In this document: positions 40,995 through 53,900 of the stretch, piece by piece
Layout of the letters: every line of letters starts with the position of its first letter
Position numbering within the stretch: the first letter of the stretch is position 1
From: Rhabdornis inornatus
Taxonomy: Eukaryota; Chordata; Aves; Passeriformes; Rhabdornithidae
DNA: 64,000 nucleotides
Direction of reading: 5' to 3'
Assembly (NCBI GenBank): GCA_013397075.1
Contig: VWZS01000240.1
Coordinates: 924,769 to 988,768, forward strand
Program-made: the position numbers and the translations under genes
Notes under the pieces: generated by a model
The model's database searches: none
What the model saw: the letters and a program-made list of their open reading frames with translations, nothing else
What the model was told of the DNA's origin: nothing

Positions 40995-42625
40995 TATTAA
41001 TGCCTTCTTTGCCTCACTCTTTGACAGTAAGATCAGCTTCTCTTCAGGAGATTCCTGATCTGAAAGACAAAATGAAGCCCCCATAATCCAAGGGGGATTA
41101 TTATCAGTGACCTGATATATCACTTAGACACACAAAAGTTTAAGGGGACAGATGGGATCCACCCAAAAGTACTGAGGGAACTGTTGGAAGTGCTCACCAG
41201 GTGGCTTGTAATCATTTACCAGCAGACCTGGCTAACCAGGGAGATCCCAGTTGACTGAAAGGTAGTAAATGTTATGTTCATCTACAAGAAGGGACTGATG
41301 AAGGATCCAGGGAACTATGGGCCTGTCAGCCCCAGTGCCCAGAAAGGTCATGGAGAAAATCGTCTCAAATGCCATCACCTGTACAACCAGGGGATCAAGC
41401 TCAGCCAGCATGGGTTTGTGAAAGGCAGGTCCTGTTTGACTCACCTAATCTCCTGGGACAATATGTCCTGTTTGGTGTGAGGTAAAGGCAGTCAATGTTG
41501 TGTTCCTGGACTTTAGTCAAGTTTTTGACACCATTTTCTACAGCATTCTTGTGGAGAAACTGGCTGCTCATGGTTTGGACAGATGCATTTTTCACTGGAT
41601 AAAAACTAGCTTGATGCCAAGCCCAGAGAGTGGTAGTGACGGAAGTTACATCCACCTGGTGGCCTGTCAACATTGCTGCTCCCCTGGGCTCACTATTGGT
41701 GTCAGACCTGTTAAATATCTTTATTGATGATCTTGATGAGGGGACGGAGTGCACCTTCAGCAAGTTCTCAGACAGCACAAGTTGGTCAGGAGTGATCTGC
41801 CTGAGGGTAGGAAGGTTCTAGAGAGAGATCTGGACAGGCTGGATCAATGGGCCATGTTGTATGAGGTTCCATAAGGCAAATTGCCTTAGATTTCAGTCAC
41901 CAGTCCTGCCCTTGTGTCACAATTACCCCAGGCAGTGCTAGAGGCTGGGGGCAGAGTAGCTAGAAAGCTGCCCAGTGGAAAAGGGCCTGGAGGTGCCAGT
42001 CAGCAGTAGCTGGACATGATCCAGTGTGTGCCCAGGTGGCCAAGAAGGCCAATAGCACCTGGCCTGTATCAGTGGGGCCAGCAGGACCAGGGCAGTGATC
42101 GTCCCCCTGCACTCAGCACTGGTCAGGCAACACCTCAAGTTCTGTGTCCAGTTGTGGGCCCCTCACTGCAAGAAAGATATTGAGGTACTGGAGCATGTCC
42201 AGAGAAGGACAGCAGAACTCATGAACTGTCTGTCTGGAGCACAAGTCTTGTGAGGAATGGCTGAGGGAGCTGGAGTTCATTAGTCTGGAGATATGGGGCT
42301 GAGAGGACACCTTATCACTCTCTACAGCTACCTAAAAGGAGGTTGCAGTGAGGCGGGAGTCAGCCTCCTCTCCTGGGTAACAAGCATTAGGACAAAAGGA
42401 AATGGCCTAAGGTTGCACCAGGGCAGGTTTAGATTGGATATTAGGAAAAGTGTCTTCACAGATAGGTTTGTCAATCTTCAGAACAGGCTGACCAGAGAAG
42501 TGGCATTCCTGGAGGCATTTGAAAGAGGTGTAGAGGTGGCACTCAGGCTTAGTGAAGGACTTGGCAGTGTTAATGGTTGAACTCAATGATCATAGAGGTT
42601 TTTTCAAAACTGAATGTTCTATGAT
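40995..42625 (+). mobile_element. CR1 LINE, 5'-truncated, degenerate reverse transcriptase
   Basis: This is a non-LTR retrotransposon copy on the plus strand. Broken frames give the CR1 reverse-transcriptase blocks in order: NAFFASLFDSK-like (about 41003), GTDGIHPKVLRELL (about 41145), KKGLMKDPGNYGPVS, SQHGFVKGRSCLTHLIS, FLDFSQVFDTI, LAAHGLDRCIFHWIK, a degraded YIDD-region ending IDDLDEGTE (about 41725), then the C-terminal LYSYLKGGCSEAGVSLLS and GRFRLDIRKSVF. The 3' end has the CR1 hallmark TGAACTCAATGATCATAGAG and TTCTATGATTA. Several stops and frameshifts make it dead. It lacks the endonuclease domain and 5' part, the usual outcome of incomplete reverse transcription. Confidence 0.93.
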
Positions 42626-45600
42626 TAATATTAATTATATTAAACATTATAATCAAGTAGAGATAGCAAATTATACTTCTGAAATATTTTGCTTCTATTG
42701 AAGTAATGGAAACATTTCTGACCTGTAAACAGACAAATATTGTAAGGAAAATTTCAAAATGCAATTTTTTTCTAATTTAGAAGAATTTTTTTTAAAGTAA
42801 TATAATTTAATTTTCATCCACTTTCTTCAATAGAACTCTAACTCATTTAAAAGGAGTAATTTTGCTACCACAAAAGCTGCTAGGAAAAACTAATCCTTCT
42901 CTGTAGAAGAATGCCTACCAGTTGAAACTGTTCAGGTGACCTAGGGCTCTACTGCATGTTCATTGTAGCCCCATGGCAGAATGCAGTGCCGGGACTGATG
43001 GGGAATTCCTGTCATCTCCCTGTGACTCACTCCCAGAGCTTCCCTGTCTCTCACTCTTCAGAATAAACTGTGTGCATCTTTGGAGCTCCGCTGACCAGGA
43101 AAGTTGGCTGCTAATGCTCTGGAATTCTAGGTGCATGCCTACCTCTCTCCATGCCTTTTTCCACTCAGCTTGAAGAGACACAATCGGGGTCAAACTACAG
43201 TCACTGGAAGGAGCTAAAAAAGCAGCTGAAACAAGGTCCTTAGACATTCAGATGTTTTCTCATTTTGACTAGACCTCTGCTTTATGATAACTAGCCCTTG
43301 AAACAACAAACTTGCAAATACTGGGCCATCAAAACATATTTCATGTGTGTCTGTCTCATCCTCTTTTCATTCTGATATTTTACCTCTTTCTACTCAATAC
43401 CTGCATCTGTGTTCCCATGTAGCTTTTCCAGCCTTGTTCATCTCATTTATTTAAGTTTAGGCCAAGGCTATCTGGTACCTCTGCACATAACACTGCCCAG
43501 TAGAAACATATCCCTTTCTCGGTTGTCCTTCTCATTATATCATTGTGAACATAACAAATAGTGTTATTTGTTTCACAATAAGTGTAAATAACAATTTTAA
43601 GGAAAAGTAATAATTTATATCAAAGCTGCAGAAGGAATTAGGTTAGGGTTTTATTTTAAGTGTTAGGGTTTTGTTTTAGTGCTAAAAACTGACAACATAT
43701 GAGAAAAGGTATTATTCCATCTTGGGAACGAATGTGTCCTACTGTCTGTATACACTTGATAGGTGTTCTCCACTGAAAAATCAAAGCTTTATAGAACTGA
43801 TATACTAATGACAGTTTTTTGTCAGGTGAAATATCACAAAACTAAAAGGATATTGAGCATTAAACTATTTTCTAGGAAGGCATCTACTTGTTAAATGTAG
43901 ATTAGGATTCTATTTATACATTGTTCCATGCATAATCTTCTTTCCAATCTCATAAAGAAAAACCTAACCCAACATCTGACCGAATGAACCTTAATTTGTT
44001 TTTTCCTCTAACCTTAACCTGCAAGACCAGTATGAAGACCTGTTTTATAGCAAATCTTTTTTTAAAGAGCAGGTGGTAAGGAAACAGCTTGCAGACCTCT
44101 GTATGCTATACAGTATCAAAACCCTAAGCACAGGGAAAACAATACCATCTCACAATAGTATTAAACCTGCTTACCTGCTTCACCTGCTTTCTATATGTTA
44201 ACAGCTCATCTTTAGGCCAAGATTTATTTTCTGCTGCTTGAGATTCTTTCTGAACTTCTGAGAGAAAGAGAAAAACACTGGTGTAAAACATAAATGCTAA
44301 AAAAAATTTTTAAACATTTCTGTCCTCCCTGACATGCAATACAGTACAGTATTTTTTATATGCAATTATTCTTTCAAAATCTACAAAATACCTAGAACAT
44401 TGTATCAATTTTATCTTAAATCAAATATTTCCTCAATATTTCTTCAGCTAATTAGATTTCCGAAAAATAAACATAGTAATGGGAAAAGGACCTACAGTGA
44501 TTAACACTAACATTCATAAAATTTCTTATCAAAGATCTGGTCTGTTTCTCCTACAGACTGCACTGGTAAGAAAAACAGCTAAATATAAGAAAAAACATAT
44601 ATCAGAAATTTTTATCAACAGATGTATGATCCTTTAAAGCAAATAAATCAGTAATGTCTCTAAACATTAAGCAATTCCCCAAACATATCTAAGTTCAAAT
44701 ATTTGAATTTTGAAAACAGTTTGAATGACAAGGATAGAATGATGGGCACTAATACATATGAATATAGATGGATGTCTTATGATTGCATTTCCCTAATCAG
44801 CACGCTACTTAATAAAAGCCAAATTCTTTATATCTAGCAGTTGGAAAATTAAACCCCATATGAAAAGGAAAGAACAAGAGTCACAAAAAAGAAAGAGAGA
44901 AAAATAAGGGTATACTTGTGATTTATGAAGTACCAAAATGTTTTCAAGGAGTGTTGAATTTCCTTTCCAGTTTTATCAGTTTCAAATATGAACGACCTAT
45001 CTTAACAACTCACAAGCAAACAGAAGCACTATAAACTTATTATATTTTAACATTCCTAGATAATTCAGAATGTTACCAAGCTTGCTTGGTGAAAACTTGG
45101 CAGGACTTGAGGTCCATTTTTCATTTCTTCACGTTCTATTGGTGCTGATTGTATAAGCAAGAGAAGAAAACTAGTGTCAAACAAGAATGCTAAAATAAAA
45201 TTGTATTACTGCCTTATGGAAAAAACAACATCAAAAGAACATATACATGTAAATTAAATTTTGAGCCTTCATTACACAAATTAGTTTGAAAGAAACAAGT
45301 GCATTCAGAGACAAATGATCTTAGGCTCATCTTTTGCAAACATTTACATACATGTTTAACACTTTACTGTAAATTATTCTTCCATGGAACTGCTCATAAT
45401 AGAGAAGTTTACAGGCTGAGTGCAATTGTCAGTTAATCATTTTCTCCAGAGGAGAACATTATAATTTCTGCACTAGCAGGAAAGCAATTACAAAATTTAA
45501 AGTTGTTTTTAGTTCACAGACATACTATTCTTGCTCGTCAAAGCAATGGTTCAATAATTCCCCTTTCTGGATTAAAAGAAAAAAAAAAGCAGAATTTAAA

Positions 45601-48600
45601 TGCATCAACAGTTCTCAGCACAGGTGGTAGTTTTAAGGACAGTGTGTGTTCTGAGCTCCTGGTTAGCACACAGGGACTTTACCCATTGTGGCACACACTG
45701 CCTTGGGGAGCCCGGTGCTAAAGATGGCAGCAACAAACAAGTATCACATCTAAGCTACATTTCATTTGGAGTACTGCTCTTTAAAACTGCTGCTGAAACG
45801 TTAAATATTTCTGGGGAAAGAAGCCACACGATAATGCAAGAATGAAGTAAAGCTACCAGTTGAACTTGTATTAGAAACAGTCTGACACATCATAGTTTAC
45901 TGTCACTATAAATGTCCATTTGCTTTTTAATGTAAGAATCTTTTTCACAGTAGAATTTTTATTCCACTGAGTGTATTGTCCACCCATCAATTTAAAAATA
46001 CTGTTCTTTAAGGCCTAGGCTTTTTTGCAAAACTTTAATACCATGTAAGAAGAATGGTTTGAACTGTAATATTTTTTTCTTGTATATTAGAGAATGAAAA
46101 GGAAAAATGGAGTCTGTAGGCTAACAAAAAGTGATAGATGCATATAATAACATTAAAATGTAAGCTAGAAAGCAATAAAAAGCTACGGCCTTACATGTAC
46201 ATGTTGTACATGTTGGTGCCTTGCTTTTAACCAAAGCCTTAGTAATTTATCTACCTTTGACAAAAAAGACAGCTTAAGAAAAAAACAATTCATATTACTT
46301 ATTTTTTTCATCGCCATAAGAACAATGCACTAAAATAGAGGAGTGGAGAAACAACTCAGACTAAAAGAAAGAGATAGGGCATTGTCTTCTCAAGCTATAC
46401 CAACCAATCTTCCTCTTCATTGCAATACATGCATATTTTCGAGCATGGTGATTACCAAGGACTATTAATTATTACAGTCCATCTAAGCCAACTGTGATTC
46501 TTTCCCTATGCAATTTACCCAATTCATGGAATCAAAGAGAAATTTTCACAAAGCCCTTCACTCAACCTGGCTGGATCAACTTATATTTCTAAAGTATTGC
46601 ATAATATGCAAATTGTACATATTAATTTTCCTGCTCTGTCAAAACCAACAGAATTATATGTGCAAATATTATCTTAATTTCATTTTAGACACCTGTACAT
46701 GTATGTGATTGCTTTCCTTTGTTGGGTGTGGTGTTTTCTCTTTTGTCCATTCACCCTGGTTGAATCACAGGCACAATGCTATTGTGTTATTTTAATAAAA
46801 TTATGTGCACTGTCAATATACATGCTATGGACCATGTGTTTGCATTAACAAAAACAAGGCCTAAGAGGTGTGATATGAACTTTGGGAGATAAAGGAACTG
46901 TGGCAACTCTTAATTCCTGTGGGAATCTGTACTTGAGTGTTCTGCCCATCCTTGAGAAAGATGTTTCCCGCACTGGTATTTTAACCTAAGAAGTGATGGA
47001 AACTTCTACTGTGCCTTTAAAAAAAATCCTTATTTGACATAGCATTCCTCCCAGAGGTGTAGAAAATTATTTAGGTACCCCAGAACCTTGATAACTCATT
47101 ATAAACCATTTTAACATTTTCAGTCATTTTGCTATGTTTGTGGTATCTGTTGTGGTTGAAAAGAGTCTTTTATGAAGTTTATGAACCCTTACATAAAGAA
47201 AACTAAGGATTTATTATTGCTGTTGTTTGGGTTTGGGTTTTGTTTGTTTTTTTAATAATTACCTCTAAATATATCTGATTTGAGTATTTTTATCTGGTAA
47301 TTCTTTGATTCCTCATTTGGTAGTTACACGCTATTAAAGGAAATTATTTTCCTCTCTGTTTTGAATAAAAAAGTGCAGAAACAACCCTGATAAATGGCAA
47401 AACAAAGTCATTTGAGATGTGTGAGTATACAAATATGTTTTAACATTGTGAATTTATATAAGTTGTTTATACACAAACATAGCTAATGACCCTTTGACAA
47501 AGCTTGAAACTCTGAGATGACAATCTATCCGATTAAAACAAATTTGTTTTGATGTTATAACAGCAGCTTACTGACCTAATAAGGATTAATCTCCAACTTT
47601 GTTAGACTCAAGTGTAAAAAGATACTCCCTGCTCCATAAAGTCAGTAGGATGTTTAAGACAACCATAAATTATGTGGGCCTAATGATAATAAGGAACTGT
47701 AAAATGATTATTGACAAAATGTGACAAACTGAACTGGTTACTTTGAGAAAAAAAGCAGATTTCAGAAATCCACAACCGTAGACCATCTACCCAAGATCTG
47801 TCCCTAGGTAGTTTCATGCAGTTTTATGAAAATAAAATATCTTTTTTATTAAAAAAAAAAAGTAAAATGAGTTAACTGTTCCAGAAAAAAAAAATCTCCG
47901 GGTGTCCAGAAGTGGTGGAGCCCACTCCTGGAGAGTAAGCAGCTCCCTTTAGCAAGTGGCAGAAAGTGTCACAGCCTTTGCCATGATTAACCATGTCGAC
48001 TGCACTCAATACTGTGTGCTTCCTGAATTTATAATGTATTGCAAACCCATAATAAAAAGCATCATGGTCATGATTTAGGTGTGTTTTAACAGATGCTGAT
48101 TATGAGAAAAGAATTCCACAGGTTATGTGTAAGCAAAAATAAGAAAACCAATAGGAAGAGTCAGGGGTTTTACCACTCGAACTAAGCAAAATAAATTGAA
48201 GTATTTTGTCCACTTCCATGATATTTCCAAAATATCTGATAGCACTGAAAGTGGGAAGGAAAAAAAAAAAAAGAAACATTTTCAGCAAGCCTCCTAAAAA
48301 TACTGTTTTATTATACATCTGTATATCTGAAAGATAATTGGCATGTCAGCTGAAGTATAAAGAACATATAGACCAAATAAGTGAGATGCTCCAATGTAAA
48401 AAGCAAATACCTGTTTGCATTTGTTTATAAAGCAAATACACGTCTACATATTCTTGAATTTTTCTCCATCAAATCACTTTTGTGAGTATTAATGCAGAGA
48501 AATTTTTTAAGGCCTCATTACTTAGATTAACAAAAAGAGTTAGAGATGTTTTTTAAAAACTAAAAAGTGTATTTTATAATGTCTTGCTGCTAGTACAGTG

Positions 48601-49215
48601 GACTCTATAGTCCTTGTCTAACAGAAGCATTCAAATTTGATGTTATTTTTAGAAATCAAAAATGTTCATTTACTTACCACCCTCACAAGCTCATCTGAGT
48701 AACCAGCTACAGAGAAGCTGCAGGTTCTTCACCAAGAAAGTGCATTTCTGAGACAAATATAAACCTTCCTATGGATACTAAACCAAAATTATACTTAGTA
48801 TCTCAATATACTTCAGAGTTAGCAATAAGCGTCAAGGCAAAAAAATTACTCCAGAAATTGGAAGCTACATTATTCTTATAATAGAAATTCTAAGTTTTCA
48901 AAGAAAATATGACATGAAACATAACTTCCCTCAGAGGACACAGGGCACTAATGATGTCCCACCAAGCTGACATTTTATTCCCAGATAATGCTATTTCTGT
49001 GCAAGGGGAAATCCAGCACTCAGCCCCCTCAGCAACACCGTTAGGTGTCAATGCTAACCAGTTATTAATGCAAGATGGAGAATAAAATAGAGAACATAAT
49101 TTTCTTCTTTTTTTTAAGTGTAAGAAATGAAAAAACACATTTAATTCTGAGAGCAGGTTTTCATTTTAGCAGTTCCATTCTTCTCTTTCTTTATTTAAAA
49201 CAATACATTTCTTAC
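42626..49215. other. AT-rich non-genic or intronic stretch
   Basis: No recognised gene or family. A GC-richer patch at 42950-43230 follows the CR1 copy and is unidentified. Candidate minus-strand exons lie at 44175-44257 (listed separately), 44934-45000, 45077-45144 and 48174-48244. Their reading phases do not all join up, so I do not assemble them into a gene. Confidence 0.45.
44175..44257 (-). other. Candidate minus-strand internal exon, unidentified
   Basis: On the minus strand an excellent acceptor (TTTTTCTCTTTCTCTCAG) is followed by 83 bases and an excellent donor (CAG|GTAAGC). One frame is open, giving VQKESQAAENKSWP then KDELLTYRKQVKQ, a hydrophilic, helix-prone segment. The other two frames contain stops. 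It is the best splice-bounded segment outside the 49-51 kb remnant. I cannot name the protein, and no neighbouring candidate exon joins it cleanly in phase. Confidence 0.35.
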
Positions 49216-49417
49216 TTTATTAGAAAATGTAAGCTATGAAGCTCAGTGTAAAGTAAATAATCCATGCATATTAATAATAATAAAGAATTGCTAAACAACC
49301 AAATTATAAGGCCACTTCAGTTCAAGAGACAGATGCTGTAAAAGCCTTTGAATTCAAATAAAAGGTAATCAGCAAAATGGGTCTCATTCATCCTCACTAA
49401 TGTCCATATGTCTGTAC
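49216..49417 (-). pseudogene. Terminal exon of the unidentified minus-strand gene remnant
   Basis: A good acceptor (TTTAATGTTTTTTTAG) ends at 49418 on the minus strand. The exon then completes a split glycine codon and reads YRHMDISEDE before a TGA stop at 49384-49386. Its one-base start phase fits the two bases left over at the donor of the exon ending at 50831, giving a join of EQYFSLG to YRHMDISEDE across an intron of about 1.4 kb. A 3' untranslated stretch follows, with AATAAA at 49216-49221. The acidic tail is typical of a genuine C-terminus. The feature stands or falls with the upstream exon. Confidence 0.5.
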
Positions 49418-50830
49418 CTAAAAAAACATTAAACAACAAAAAATTGGAATAGAAAGCCATCGCTACATTCAAATTTTAATTTTATTTTTAACATGATTGA
49501 TCAAATATTAGAAATAAGGAACTAAATATCACATTATCCCAGGTCAGATTTTCAAAGCTCAGAGCCCAGCAGCTCAGACACATACAAACAAAATAAAATC
49601 AGTTCATTTCACATATCAGGACCTGGCAGAGGCCAAACTTTGAAAATCTTACCTAGAGAGTTAAGACAAATTTATAAAAAAAGTAAGAAAACCACACAAC
49701 TCCGCACACATGACCAACCATTACCAATTATTTCTCATAAGTTAAACAACAGTTTTCCAGGTCTAATAATTCTTTAATCCTGTTCGCATCTGTCTGAAGA
49801 ATTTTTGTAATCAACTGACAAATTCCAACCAAGCAGTCCCAAAATACCGCGTCCCTAAAATACATGCCAAGCAATGAAGAGTCGTCATCCCAATGCTGCC
49901 TCATTGAGAAAAGTCTTCTCTGATTTCAATGCCAATTGAAATACACCATAAAGTATACAGGAAGTGGAGACACTGCAAATGCCTCAATCACACAAAATAG
50001 CTCTCAGAAGAAAATCAAATCAGAGGACATAAATCTTCTGGAAATGCAGCTTGATACTACTGCTGCTCATGCACTTCCACATTTAAATTAACTTAGTTCA
50101 GGCGGACTTTTTTCTCCTCTAGTTTTTGTATTCAATCAAAAAGGAGTCAATCTCACATTTAGGGAATGTAAGGTACTATACATATTAGCTGTGTTGGAAC
50201 TGAAACAAAACTATCAGCCTTGCCTAGAGAGGACAAAAAGCCATCTGATACTAAGTCAACAGTTTAGTTAACAAATAGATTGGGAAACTTCTGGTGAAAA
50301 TCTAGGAAAGTTTTCTCTAGCATCTACCTGATGCCCAGTATTACTGATATCACCTGCTGTAATTAATTGAAGGAACTCTCTTGCAGAGAGCTTACATGAA
50401 ACTTACAGCTTCTTACAGAAGCTTACATGATTTACATAACTATGACAATAAAAAAATTGTCTTATGAAGACTTCACAAGCTAAACAATAACTAAAAGAAG
50501 CAATACTTCCAATGATATTCCAAATGCATATAATGCACTTTTTTATGACATACTGGAATAGGTCAGCTTAAAAAGAGAAAGAGAATTTTTAAGAAAATGT
50601 TTTAAACTATAAGCAGTATAATAAAAATAACACCCCAAAAGAGGTAATGTTTGTGTTTTGATATTGGCTCATTTTCATTTTTAAGGGACATTAAAAAACT
50701 AGCAGAAGGAGTGAAGAATATTCTGTGATACATTAATGTCTTTATCCATTTGTTTTGTCTGGCTTCTGTGTTGTAACACATTGTAGGAACTGGAAAAAAA
50801 ATATACAACTCTTATAAAAGTAATATTTAC

Positions 50831-52125
50831 CCAAGAGAAAAATATTGCTCTTGTTCTGGTTCATCTAGTTCCATTTTTATGTTGTATTTCTGGCCAAGAA
50901 CACTCTCCAGGAGTTCTTTGATCATCTGGTCTGAGGGAGATGGAGAAGTAGACTGCAGGGAAACAATTATTTCATCAATAGACCTTGCAACCACTTTCAC
51001 AGGCAGCACTGGGGTGGAAGTAGACTCTTCAGATTTGCTCTGCTGGAAGTTCTTCTCGTATATTTTTTAAATGTCTGGTCTAGTTACGTGCCTTGCCTCT
51101 TCCAACTCTTCTTGAGCAGACCTCATACTTGGCTGCTTACTTCCTTTTCCCAGAATCCTTCTCAATCCAACATCTAAATCTTCTTGTTTTGCTTTTGAAA
51201 TCAGTGTCTCTTCTTACAGCCTTCCCTAGTTATTTTTGCTTTTCTTGAAATGCTTTTATTTGTCTCAGAATCTGTAGAGCTAAATTCAATGCTATCTTTA
51301 ATGACTGTACATGTTTCTTCAGTTTTATCCCTTTAAATTCTGAAGATCCATCTGTAGCATACACACTCAATCTTTAACTTTACTCACAGCTTTTGTCTTT
51401 TCTAATGAGATAAGGGAGCTATTAACATGAAAATTAAACCCAGAGTAACTTGACTTCTGAGGTGGTGCTGGGTGTTTGACCACTACAATTTTGTTTTTAG
51501 TGGTACCTGCAAATGATGCTACTACTAATAGAGTTGCAACTGTACTTTCATGAATAAAGCTGCATGTTTTCTGTTAACTTTTCTGGAGCAACTTCCCTGA
51601 TTTTTTGTCAGCACTGTCTTGTTCCATAGATTAATTTCTTCTTCTCATCACCCTGAGTCAGGAGTTTGTTTTTTCATGTCTCTTGCTACAGAAGACACCC
51701 TTGCTTTCTGTGAGCTTCAAAACACACAATGAATTAATTAAGAATATTTTTATTTATATTCATGACAAGCTTATGTGGGCTCTGACCTCTGGAGAGGATA
51801 ATGTTCTTAACTGATACAATTGATCTGGTGTTAAATCTTCCAAAAAGGGCTAAATGCTCATGTTTCTGAGAGCAGTAACTATTGCTTGTTTGATCTTCAG
51901 ACTATCCCACTGAGATTCCTCACATATAGTCTCATGTTCCTTAATCATATTCAATGCTTCCACATAATTCAGTCCTGAGTACTGATGTTTTCTAGCATTT
52001 TTTTCTTACTGTAAGCACTCTGTAAACTCAAGCAGAAACGAGGATGCATATTTTATGCACAAAAAGAGGCGCCAGCTTGCAAGTGCTCCTCCATTTTGCT
52101 AAGGGTCCCATTGGTGTCAACAAAA
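50831..52125 (-). pseudogene. Degenerate coding remnant of an unidentified protein
   Basis: Three forward frames of the minus strand give protein-like stretches in sequence order: LNYVEALNMIKEHETICEES and SLKIKQAIVTALRNM (about 51975-51855), an in-frame TAG (51850-51852), LTPDQLYQLRTLSSPEVRAH (about 51830-51770), Ser/Lys-rich segments in shifted frames (SIEFSSTDSETNK, about 51280), GLRRILGKGSKQPS, a TAA (51067-51069), KIYEKNFQQSKSEE, then an open run of about 70 codons including SIDEIIVSLQ, QMIKELLESVLG and MELDEPEQEQ. It ends at a good donor (TTGG|GTAAAT) at 50831. Stops and frame changes mark it as inactivated. The retained intron argues against a processed copy. I do not recognise the family. 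It abuts the CpG island at 52.27 kb. Confidence 0.5.
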
Positions 52126-52269
52126 CTGTTCCAAACAAGTGTTATGAAGCACCAGCAATGGCTATCAGCATTTTACATCAGGAAACAACTGAATGATTTC
52201 TAATTTTGGGAGTACAAGTCGGAAGTTGGAAGGAAAATTTGAACAGAAAAAAAAAGAAAATGAGAAAAA

Positions 52270-53900
52270 ACCCTGAGTGTGACCCGTGGGAGCCCGCAGG
52301 CCCGAGGGCGCGGCCGCGGCAGGACTGGGCCTCGGCAGGGCCGAGCTCCCGCGAGCAGCCGGCCGGCTCTGCCCGGGTCCGGGTCCGGAGCCCCGGAGCC
52401 CGGAGCCCGGCGGCGGCGGCCGACGGGGCTGGAAAGCCGCGGCCGAGGGCCCGGCAGCGGGCAGGCAGGGCAGGGCAGAGCGGTGAGACGCCCGGGCCTC
52501 CCTGCCGTGGATGGCGGTGCGGAGAGGGCACGTCTAGTCCGCCCAGGAGAGCCAGACCACGGCTCCCGGGCTGGAAGAGGTGCTGTAGGAAAAGGGGGTG
52601 CCCTACCTTGGGCCAGTCGGAGGAAGGAGGCCACTTGATCGTCACGGTCGAAGACTGGAAGACTACTCTCACTCAGCACAAGCTCAGAAGCAAATGTTGA
52701 CCCCACGCAGTGCCCTCATCTGCCTGGGCCCTGGCCCGAGCGAGAGGAGGGTGGAGAGCCACTTCTCGCCCCTGAGCTCCGGGAGCAGGGGCGCTGGACC
52801 GACCGCCCCGACGGAGGCTCCTCCGGGCGTGTCCGAGGGGACACCCCGGGCTCTTCTAGATGCGAACTCATCCACAGGAGCACAGAACCGGGCGGCTGTG
52901 CCTGTGTGAGGGGGGAAAACAGCCCCCCGATCGGACGCCTTCTCTGTGGGCTCCCCCCAGAAGGAGAAGCACTACCGGCGGTCAGCGACCCCTGCTCCCG
53001 GAGCGCCCAGGATCCCTCCCCGTCCAAAGCACCCGGCTCTGGGCACAGGCACGTTCCCAGACGGTTACTGTTTGCCCTCTAAAATGGGGAAGGATTTCAG
53101 GTTGGAAACAGAAGGGAAGAGATATCTCCCATCGTGGGAAGAAGGTGGGGGGGTCTGGCGGGGTCCCACGATGTTTTCAGCGACCCGCTGCACAGGCTTG
53201 GGCCACTCTGTAAAGCCGGGTATGAGGGACCCTCTGCAGGAGATAGGTGCGGGCAAACGAAAAGAAGGCTGTACAGTACAGAGCAGGGAATGCATACCGA
53301 TGCGGAGATAACCTCGCAGCTCCTTCCCGAGCTGATCGCCTGGCCCGCGCAAGCACTGCCGAGAGAATCTCGTCCAAAAGACGGTGGTATTTTGGGTAAA
53401 ATCGAGTAAGACCCTGCAAGTCAAACAGAAGGGCCGGAAGATGCTGCTGCTGCCAGGGGGAAATTAGAGCGGGACGAATTGAAACAGTGCTCCACGTTAA
53501 AATTAAAGCTCCCGCCGCTTGCCTGGGCCGCCTGGCCCACGCGTGGGGAGAGAGCCTGCGGGCGGCGCTCCCGGGCGGCGCTGGAGCTCCGGTCCCCGCG
53601 GGCAGCGCCGTGCCGGGGCCAGCTCCGGTCCCCGTGGCGCTGCGGGAAGCCTCTTCCCGGGGGCTCGGCCACTCGTCCCGGCCAGACAGCGACGAGATTC
53701 CCAAAACTCAGACCCTTGCTGAGGGGCTTTTGCGGGGCCCAGCTGTTCCTGACAGTGCTGGTAACGCGGTCTCCCCTGGAAGTCCTGTCCCCGCTCCACA
53801 CGCACGTATTTCCGTATTTTTTAGGCCAGGTTTTATGTTTGCAACCTTGGCAGAGCGCACTGGTGGAGCCAAGAGCCGAGACCCTGATCCCATCTAGCCG
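52270..53900. promoter_or_regulatory. CpG island, likely promoter/first-exon region
   Basis: GC content and CpG density jump abruptly at about 52275 and stay high to about 53800, in contrast to the AT-rich rest of the window. GC boxes (GGGCGG) are visible at 52890-52895, 53560-53565 and 53573-53578, and there is no obvious TATA box. Many long overlapping frames appear on both strands because stop codons are rare in GC-rich DNA; none shows a recognisable domain and I call none of them a gene. In birds such islands usually mark promoters. The target could be the minus-strand remnant at 49-52 kb or a gene outside the window. Confidence 0.75.

Noticed and set aside
41009..41060. Apparent minus-strand exon behind a strong acceptor (TTTTGTCTTTCAG) reading QESPEEKLILLSKSEAKK
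   Set aside because: The same bases on the plus strand are the NAFFASLF region of the CR1 reverse transcriptase, so this is antisense of a LINE. It shows how easily splice-like exons arise by chance here.
43638..43676. Interstitial telomere-like TTAGGG pieces
   Set aside because: Only two TTAGGG hexamers separated by unrelated bases; no tandem array.
44551..44576. Plus-strand 9-base microexon: TGTTTCTCCTACAG, ACTGCACTG, GTAAGAAA
   Set aside because: The splice signals look good, but no flanking plus-strand exons were found and a 9-base exon cannot be supported from sequence alone.
48674..48749. Minus-strand segment between TTTGTCTCAG and a strong GTAAGT donor
   Set aside because: All three frames contain stops. 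It could be a noncoding exon but nothing else supports transcription.
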